From contig JAWVZU010000038.1 in assembly GCA_033722075.1 (NCBI GenBank), forward strand, positions 1-20,018: a stretch of DNA of 20,018 bases. Reading direction: 5' to 3'. The DNA comes from JAWVZU01 sp033722075 (GTDB lineage: Bacteria; Pseudomonadota; Gammaproteobacteria; Xanthomonadales; SZUA-38). Under the pieces are notes generated by a model that worked only from the letters and a program-made list of their open reading frames with translations, was not told where the DNA came from and did no database searches. Shown here piece by piece: positions 14,675 to 20,018 of this stretch (position 1 is the stretch's first letter; the number at the start of each line of letters is the position of its first letter). Made by a program: the position numbers and the translations under genes.

Positions 14675-16147
14675 ATGGACAAGACGCAGTTCGATCGACT
14701 CGCCGCCGAGGGCTACAACCGGATCCCGGTCCACCGGGAGATCCTCTCGGACCTCGACACGCCGCTCAGCGCCTACCTGAAGCTGGTCGACGGCCGTTAC
14801 GCCTATCTCTTCGAATCCGTCGAAGGGGGCGAGCGCTGGGGACGCTACTCGATCATCGGCCTGCCCGCGCGCACGGTTTACAAGGTCTATGGGCGCACCT
14901 GGATCGAAGAGCGCTTCGGTCACCGCGTACAGGAGCACGAGGTCACCGACCCGCTGGCCGAGATCGATCGCGTAAGACTCGCCTACAAGGTCCCACGTCT
15001 TCCCGAGCTCCCGAAGTTCACGGGCGGGCTGGTCGGCTATTTCGGCTACGAGACCATTCGCTACATCGAACCTCGCCTCGACGAGGCGCCGGCCGACGAC
15101 GAACTGGGCGTCCCGGACATCCTGCTCATGGTCTCGGAAGAAGTGGCCGTTTTCGACAACCTCTCGGGCCGGATGTATCTCATCGTCAACGCCGATGCCC
15201 GCGCGCCCGAGGCCTGGGATGCGGCGCAGCGACGCCTGGATCAGCTGACCTACCGGTTGCGCTCCGCCGGCGTGTCCTACCCCGAGGTCATCGATCCGCG
15301 CAGCGTCGCCGAAGCCGACTTCGTCTCCGGCTTCAGCCGGGAGGCTTTCGAGCAGGCGGTCCTGAAAAGCAAGCAGTACATCGCGGCCGGGGACATCATG
15401 CAGGTGGTGCTCTCCCAGCGCCTCTCGGTGCCCTTCCGCGCCCGGGCGGTGGATGTCTATCGGGCCCTGCGCAGCCTGAATCCGTCGCCCTACATGTTCT
15501 TCCTGGACTTCGGTGACGCCAAGGTCGTCGGGTCCTCGCCGGAAATCCTGATGCGGGTGGAGAACCGGGAGGTGGTGCTCAGGCCGATCGCCGGCACGCG
15601 CCCCCGGGGCGAGACACCGGAAGCGGATGCGGCGCTGGAAGCGGAATTGCTCGCCGATCCCAAGGAGCTCGCCGAGCACCTGATGCTGATCGATCTCGGG
15701 CGCAACGATGTCGGGCGCGTCGCCGAGGTAGGCAGCGTCGAGCTCACGGAGCGGATGATCATCGAGCGTTACTCCCACGTCATGCACATCGTTTCCGAGG
15801 TCAAGGGACGTCTGCGCGAGGGGATCGGGCCCGTTGACGCGCTGCGCGCGACGTTTCCCGCCGGAACCTTGAGCGGCGCACCCAAGATCAGGGCGATGGA
15901 GATCATTCGTGAACTCGAGCCGGTCAAGCGCAGCGTCTACGCGGGCGCGGTAGGCTACATCGGTTGGCAGGGGGACGCGGATACGGCGATTGCCATCCGC
16001 ACCGCGGTCATTCAGGACGGCAAGCTTCACGTACAGGCCGGTGCCGGGATCGTGCACGATTCCGATCCGGCGCGCGAGTGGGAAGAGACCATGAACAAGG
16101 GGCGTGCCCTTTTTCGGGCTGTGGCCCAGGCCGCTTCAGGGCTCTGA
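14675..16147 (+). CDS. trpE: Anthranilate synthase component I
   Basis: TrpE converts chorismate to anthranilate, the first committed step of tryptophan synthesis, with ammonia supplied by TrpG. The 490-residue protein has the N-terminal domain with the feedback-inhibition region (YAYLFESVEGGERWGRYSI) and the chorismate-binding domain. Conserved motifs in the latter are NPSPYMFFLDFGD, GSSPEILMRVENREV, RPIAGTRPRGET, LIDLGRNDVGRVAEVGSV, YSHVMHIVSEVKG, FPAGTLSGAPKIRAMEII and QAGAGIVHDSDP. The ATG at 14675 is preceded by GGTGAGATGATGG. No attenuator leader peptide or hairpin is visible in the short upstream gap, so it may be read through from the kinase gene or have an internal promoter. trpG, trpD and trpC are not in the window. 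A surface-protein gene follows instead. Confidence 0.97.
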   Translation: MDKTQFDRLAAEGYNRIPVHREILSDLDTPLSAYLKLVDGRYAYLFESVEGGERWGRYSIIGLPARTVYKVYGRTWIEERFGHRVQEHEVTDPLAEIDRVRLAYKVPRLPELPKFTGGLVGYFGYETIRYIEPRLDEAPADDELGVPDILLMVSEEVAVFDNLSGRMYLIVNADARAPEAWDAAQRRLDQLTYRLRSAGVSYPEVIDPRSVAEADFVSGFSREAFEQAVLKSKQYIAAGDIMQVVLSQRLSVPFRARAVDVYRALRSLNPSPYMFFLDFGDAKVVGSSPEILMRVENREVVLRPIAGTRPRGETPEADAALEAELLADPKELAEHLMLIDLGRNDVGRVAEVGSVELTERMIIERYSHVMHIVSEVKGRLREGIGPVDALRATFPAGTLSGAPKIRAMEIIRELEPVKRSVYAGAVGYIGWQGDADTAIAIRTAVIQDGKLHVQAGAGIVHDSDPAREWEETMNKGRALFRAVAQAASGL

Positions 16148-16283
16148 AATCCCGGAATGATTTTTACTTAGCCTTCTCAAAAGTGAATCGATCATCAAAT
16201 TTGACCCCAAAGGGTTGAGTATCTTCCCCCGGGGGTTCATGATCGGCCACCTACACCGCGGGGAGCGGTTGCAGGGGATCTTG
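16148..16283 (+). promoter_or_regulatory. AT-rich intergenic region upstream of the surface-protein gene
   Basis: The first 60 bases after the trpE stop are markedly AT-rich: 22 G/C in 16141-16200 by my count. The rest of the window is mostly above 60% G+C. A small hairpin (TTCAG/CTGAA at 16135-16148) overlaps the trpE stop but lacks a T run. A perfect 10-bp palindrome CCCCCGGGGG lies at 16226-16235, and AGGGG at 16273-16277 is the likely ribosome-binding site of the next gene. The position suits a promoter, but I cannot identify hexamers with confidence. No gene is seen. Confidence 0.4.
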
Positions 16284-19200
16284 ATGAGTTCAATTTCGGT
16301 GAGTTTCTTCAAGCGCTGGGTGCCGGCGCTCCTCTTGCTGTGCGCGGGTGCAGTTCATGCGCAAGAAGGAACAACAACAACGCTTACAGCGTCTCCCAAC
16401 CCGGGCGAACAAAACGCCTCGATTACCTTTACGGCGCAAGTTACTGGCAACTCGGGGGGCACGCCTTCCGGCACGGTGACTTTCACCGACGTGACTGGCG
16501 GCGGCTCCTCGGCGCTATGCTCTAACGTAAGCATTAACGGTAACCCGCGAACTGCGGACTGCACCGTAAATAACCTCGATGCGGGCACCTACGATATTCG
16601 TGCCGACTTCACGCCGACGGATTCTGCTGCTTTCGGCAGCAGCTTCGATACGCTGACCGGCTACGTCGTGAACCAGACCAGCACCAGCACGGCACTTTCG
16701 GCAAACCCAACGTCCTCGGTTGTCGGCCAGTCCGTCGTGTTTACGGCGCAGATCACGGAGAGCGGTGCTGGTGACCCGACCGGCACTGTGCAGTTTGAAA
16801 TCGTGAGCGTGGGAACGATCAGTGGCTGTTCCGCAGTCACCGTCAGTGCAAAGGAAGCACAGTGCACAACGAGTTTCAGCAGTCCGGGAAACCGCCAGGT
16901 CAGGGCAACTTACAGTGGCGATACGAATTTCGCCGGAAGCCAGGATGACATTGCGGCATATAGCGTCTCCAAAGCCGACACAACACTCACGATTTCTCCG
17001 CCGGGCAGCAGCACCGTTGCCCTGAATACCTTTACCGTGACCTGGACGGTTACAGACTCGGGAAGCGTTTCTCCGACTGGAACCGTTGATGTGACCTGGG
17101 GGTCGGACAGCTGCGACAGCGGTCCCGTCAATGTGACCGCCGGACAGTGCGATATCACCCCGAGCGAAGTCGCCACCAATACCCTCATGGGCAGTTACTC
17201 TGGCGATTCCAACTTCAATAGCGCGACGGACAACACTGAATCCCACACGGTCATCAAAGCGGATTCGACGGTCAGTATTGACAGCCTAAGCCCGACGACG
17301 CCGGCCGCCCGGCAGCAATTGACCATCAACGTCTCGGTCAGTGGAACCGGCACCGAGACGCCTTCCGGTACCGTAATGGTCAGCCTCGATACGACACCGT
17401 CAGTCTCCTGTACCACCATGAGCCTTACCGACGATGGTATGGGAAATGGAGAGGGGAGTTGTTCGTTGACTCCGCCCGAATCGGGTACGGGCTTTACGCT
17501 GACAGCAAGTTACGCCGGCGACGGCAACCACAACGCGGCCACTGACGCTACCCAGTCGGTGAACGTGGACGAGGCCGAAGTCGACTTCAGCGCGACCAAG
17601 TGCGCCACGGTCAGTTCAAGCGATGCGACCTGCGACAACGCCCGGACCAGCGTCACGCCCGGCAGCAGTCTGCGCTACAAAATCACCATCAGCCGGGGCA
17701 GCGACGGCATCCCGCCGGGCACCCTGGTTGCCGACGTTTCGGACATCACCCAGGCCAATCCCGGGGTGGTGACCACTTCCTCTGCCCATGGTTTCTCGGA
17801 CGGCGATCCGGTCACATTCAGTGGTGTAGGGGGCATGACCGAGGTCAACAGCATCAGCTATGTCGTGGCCAACGCGACTTCCACCACCTTCGAAATCGGA
17901 GACACCTCCGGGTTCGGGTCTTACACCAGTGGAGGAACGGCGACATCGGTCCAGTATTTCACTGCCACGCTGAGCGACGACGTCGATGAGGTGCTGCTTC
18001 AGGACATCACCTGGACCATCTGCCCGGCCGAAACCGACGCCGACCAGACCGGTGATCCGGATACCTGTGAGACCGAGGTTGCCTCGGGCACCGGCGATAT
18101 CGTTGATCAGACGATCACTCTGGCATCGGGTGCCTCGGTCATTGGCTTTGTCAGTGCAGTCGTCAAGTCGGATGCGTCCGGTTCCCTGAGCAACTCGGCG
18201 GTCATCAGCCTCGACGCGGGCCAGGACGCGACGGACGGTACCACCGGCAACAACACCGGAACCGCCGGGCCCTTCGAGGCCGTGGTGTCGACCGACCTGG
18301 TCGTCAGCCACCAGGACGTCACGAGCACCATCGCCGGTGATACGCTCAGCTACACATTCACGGTGGCCAATACCGGATTCGTCAGCGCTGACGCTGTGCA
18401 GGTGGATTCCAGGCCCGTCGGAGCGGACGCCTCGTTTATCGGTATCCCCGGTTTCGTAAGCGGCTCGGTCAGCTGGCAGTGCCAGGCAACCGGTGGCGCC
18501 TGCTGTCTGACCAACGGTTCCGCGAGCCAGTGTGGTGCCACCAGTCCGACCAGTCCGGTGACCGCCGACTCCATCAACCGAGCCATCGATCTCCCGGCCA
18601 GTTCCTCGGTCACGTTCACCGTGACCGGCACGGTCGATCCGGCATCGACGGGCAGCATGACCAGCGAGGTCCAGGCGACCTTGCCGGCCGGCATTGCAGA
18701 TACGTCCTCCACGACCCTGGACACCGACCCGACGCCCGTCGCCAATGTCACCAACATCACCCAGGCCACGCCCGGTGTGGTGACCACGGACGTAGCCCAT
18801 GGGCTGTCGAACGGTGACCTGGTCACGTTCAGCGGCGTTCTCGGCATGACCGAGGTCAATGGCAGCACCTTCGTCGTAGGCAACGTCGCCTCGATGACCT
18901 TCGAGATCGCCGATACGTCCGGGTTCAGCGCCTACACCAGCGGCGGACAGGTCGAGCGGGTTCTGCCGCGCACGGAATCCGCGTCGGATTCCATCCCGAT
19001 CAACCTGCGCGGTGACCTGTCGATCGACAAGACGGTCAATGGTGTATTGACCGACAACATGGACGGCACGCTGACCGCGCCCTATCGGATCATCGTCACC
19101 AACGATGGCCCGAGCCGGGTCGTTGGCGCCACCGTCGAAGACCTGTTCAACGCCACCGGTTTCATCCCCGGTTCGGTTTCCTGGAACTGCGACTCGGGAT

Positions 19201-20018
19201 CTGCCGGTGACTGTACGCCGGCCAGTGCGATGGACGCGGCAAAGCTGACCCTGAAGGTCGACCTGGATCCGGGTCAGTCCATCGGCATCGATGCGACCGC
19301 GAAGATCGACGATACGACCATGGGTTCGGTGAAGAACACCGCCACGGTTGCGGCGCCGTCGGGCTTTACGGATCCGGACCCGACCAACAATTCCGACTCC
19401 GCCGAGGCAACTCTCTCGGCGACCGCGGACCTCACGGTGAGTGTCTCCGGCGGCAGCATTGCCGTACCGGGGGAGCAATACACCTATGGCGTGACCGTGA
19501 CCAACGATGGTCCCGATGCGGTTTTCCGTGCCCGGGTACTCGACCTGTTCCCCTATGAGGCCGAATCGGTAAGCTGGACCTGCGAGGCCAAGACCCCGAT
19601 TCCCGGCGGATTGACCTTCATTTCCAGTTATCCCGGTTCCAACCTCGCCGGCGCGGCCGATGTAGCCGTCAGCCCCGATGATCAACACGTCTTTGCCGTC
19701 GCGGCCAGCGCGGACGCATTGATCTATTACACCCGGACCGCGGAGCCGGGTACGGGCTTCGGCGAACTCACGCCGCTTGGCTCGGCCGTCAACGGCGCCG
19801 GCGGTGTGACCGATATGGAAACTCCCGTAGACGTCGCGGTATCGCCGGACGGCAGGCACGTCTATGTGGCTGCGGAATCCAGCGGGGCCATTGCCCTTTT
19901 CCTGCGTGACAATATTTCGAGCAGCCAGACTTTTGGCAACCTTGCCTTCCAGACCTCCATCGTGGATAGCGATCTCACCGGCGTTCAGGCCCTAGCGATC
20001 AGCGCGGACGGTCGCCAC
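16284..20018 (+). CDS. Large secreted mosaic protein: Ig-like, DUF11, FCCH-like and beta-propeller domains (partial)
   Basis: From the ATG at 16284 one frame stays open for 1245 codons to the window edge, so the C-terminus is missing. Residues 1-26 form a signal peptide (LLLLCAGAVHA before QEG). Residues 30-430 are four Ig-like domains of the Big_3 type, recognisable by PSGTVTF/PTGTVQF and the closing YSGDTNF or YAGDGNH. Residues 431-1120 are an array of DUF11/CARDB-like domains with recurring SVSWxC and VTNDGP motifs. Two FCCH-like modules lie at 485-553 and 822-890. From about 1121 a lactonase-type beta-propeller begins, with blades marked by VAVSPDxxHVxV. It is probably exported to the surface or medium and may bind ligands or surfaces; the true function is unknown. 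The 5' third is less GC-rich than the rest. Whether it carries a sorting signal cannot be seen. Confidence 0.85.
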   Translation, partial: MSSISVSFFKRWVPALLLLCAGAVHAQEGTTTTLTASPNPGEQNASITFTAQVTGNSGGTPSGTVTFTDVTGGGSSALCSNVSINGNPRTADCTVNNLDAGTYDIRADFTPTDSAAFGSSFDTLTGYVVNQTSTSTALSANPTSSVVGQSVVFTAQITESGAGDPTGTVQFEIVSVGTISGCSAVTVSAKEAQCTTSFSSPGNRQVRATYSGDTNFAGSQDDIAAYSVSKADTTLTISPPGSSTVALNTFTVTWTVTDSGSVSPTGTVDVTWGSDSCDSGPVNVTAGQCDITPSEVATNTLMGSYSGDSNFNSATDNTESHTVIKADSTVSIDSLSPTTPAARQQLTINVSVSGTGTETPSGTVMVSLDTTPSVSCTTMSLTDDGMGNGEGSCSLTPPESGTGFTLTASYAGDGNHNAATDATQSVNVDEAEVDFSATKCATVSSSDATCDNARTSVTPGSSLRYKITISRGSDGIPPGTLVADVSDITQANPGVVTTSSAHGFSDGDPVTFSGVGGMTEVNSISYVVANATSTTFEIGDTSGFGSYTSGGTATSVQYFTATLSDDVDEVLLQDITWTICPAETDADQTGDPDTCETEVASGTGDIVDQTITLASGASVIGFVSAVVKSDASGSLSNSAVISLDAGQDATDGTTGNNTGTAGPFEAVVSTDLVVSHQDVTSTIAGDTLSYTFTVANTGFVSADAVQVDSRPVGADASFIGIPGFVSGSVSWQCQATGGACCLTNGSASQCGATSPTSPVTADSINRAIDLPASSSVTFTVTGTVDPASTGSMTSEVQATLPAGIADTSSTTLDTDPTPVANVTNITQATPGVVTTDVAHGLSNGDLVTFSGVLGMTEVNGSTFVVGNVASMTFEIADTSGFSAYTSGGQVERVLPRTESASDSIPINLRGDLSIDKTVNGVLTDNMDGTLTAPYRIIVTNDGPSRVVGATVEDLFNATGFIPGSVSWNCDSGSAGDCTPASAMDAAKLTLKVDLDPGQSIGIDATAKIDDTTMGSVKNTATVAAPSGFTDPDPTNNSDSAEATLSATADLTVSVSGGSIAVPGEQYTYGVTVTNDGPDAVFRARVLDLFPYEAESVSWTCEAKTPIPGGLTFISSYPGSNLAGAADVAVSPDDQHVFAVAASADALIYYTRTAEPGTGFGELTPLGSAVNGAGGVTDMETPVDVAVSPDGRHVYVAAESSGAIALFLRDNISSSQTFGNLAFQTSIVDSDLTGVQALAISADGRH
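16371..17573 (+). repeat. Four tandem Ig-like (Big_3 type) domain repeats
   Basis: Repeats begin at about 16371, 16677, 16974 and 17259, giving units of roughly 95-105 codons. Each opens with a Thr/Ser-rich strand (TTTTLTASPNP, STSTALSANP, ADTTLTISPP, ADSTVSIDSL). Each then has a central P-S/T-GTV motif, and the last three end with Y-S/A-GD-x-N before the next unit. The repeats have diverged at protein level, so they are old duplications or assembled domains, not recent copies. Confidence 0.8.
17736..17942 (+). repeat. FCCH-like module, copy 1
   Basis: This 69-codon unit (residues 485-553) opens VSDITQANPGVVTTSSAHGF and ends DTSGFGSYTSGGTA. The pattern of ITQANPGVVTT, AHGFSDGD, VTFSGVGGMTEVN and TFEI is one I recognise from phage tail and baseplate proteins annotated with a ubiquitin-activating E1 FCCH-like domain. 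It interrupts a DUF11-like domain, lying between PGTLVAD and SVQYFTATLSDDV. Copy 2 lies about 1 kb downstream. Confidence 0.75.
18747..18953 (+). repeat. FCCH-like module, copy 2
   Basis: This unit is also exactly 69 codons (residues 822-890), from VTNITQATPGVVTTDVAHGL to DTSGFSAYTSGGQV. By my count 47 of 69 residues are identical to copy 1 with no gaps. It sits in the linker between two DUF11-like domains, after TDPTPVAN. The identity is far higher than between the surrounding DUF11 domains, which points to a later insertion or duplication of this module. Confidence 0.75.

Noticed and set aside
14348..16057. 569-codon minus-strand ORF opposite trpE
   Set aside because: It is a shadow of the trpE reading frame; TrpE motifs are unambiguous on the plus strand.
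16226..16235. CCCCCGGGGG palindrome as a transcription terminator or operator
   Set aside because: It has no loop and no T run, so it is not a usable terminator, and a single G/C palindrome is weak evidence for a protein-binding site.
17616..19859. 747-codon minus-strand ORF opposite the large surface protein
   Set aside because: The plus strand is open throughout with clear Ig-like, DUF11 and propeller motifs. The antisense product is a Gly/Arg/Asp-rich sequence with no domain and no ribosome-binding site of note.

Overview
The window reads as a chromosomal segment of a GC-rich gammaproteobacterium. The ribosomal proteins, SecY and RpoA closely match the gammaproteobacterial versions as I know them. 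rpmJ is absent between secY and rpsM, an arrangement I associate with Xanthomonadales-like lineages, and the dedicated sortase system is typical of marine or halophilic Proteobacteria. The placement is inference; no marker gives a genus.

Bases 1-6164 hold the distal part of the spc operon and the alpha operon, all on the plus strand: end of rplF, rplR, rpsE, rpmD (with a large Lys/Ala/Pro tail added to its N-terminus), rplO, secY, then a strong sigma70-type promoter and rpsM, rpsK, rpsD, rpoA, rplQ, closed by a clear rho-independent terminator.

Bases 6166-8490 carry a short plus-strand group: a DsbB-type disulfide oxidoreductase, a small lipoprotein cytochrome c, DjlA (TerB plus J domain) and ribulose-phosphate 3-epimerase (rpe).

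Bases 8514-14607 are the most interesting part. This is a complete proteobacterial dedicated sortase system lying between rpe and trpE, where related bacteria usually have gph. A minus-strand operon encodes a VIT/vWA surface protein with a C-terminal LPQTDAG sorting signal, its class GN sortase, and a DUF2959 coiled-coil lipoprotein. A plus-strand operon starting from the same 192-bp intergenic region encodes the system's OmpR-type response regulator and a membrane histidine kinase with an apparent carbohydrate-binding-like sensor domain. The likely logic is envelope signal to kinase to regulator to expression of the sortase and its single substrate. The OmpA-like partner PdsO, known from other such systems, is not in the window; the DUF2959 lipoprotein takes the third place in the operon.

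Bases 14675-16147 are trpE (anthranilate synthase component I), without trpG directly after it. From 16284 to the window end a single open frame of at least 1245 codons encodes a secreted mosaic protein: signal peptide, four Ig-like domains, an array of DUF11/CARDB-type domains, two copies of a phage-tail-associated FCCH-like module, and the start of a lactonase-type beta-propeller. It has no stop in the window.
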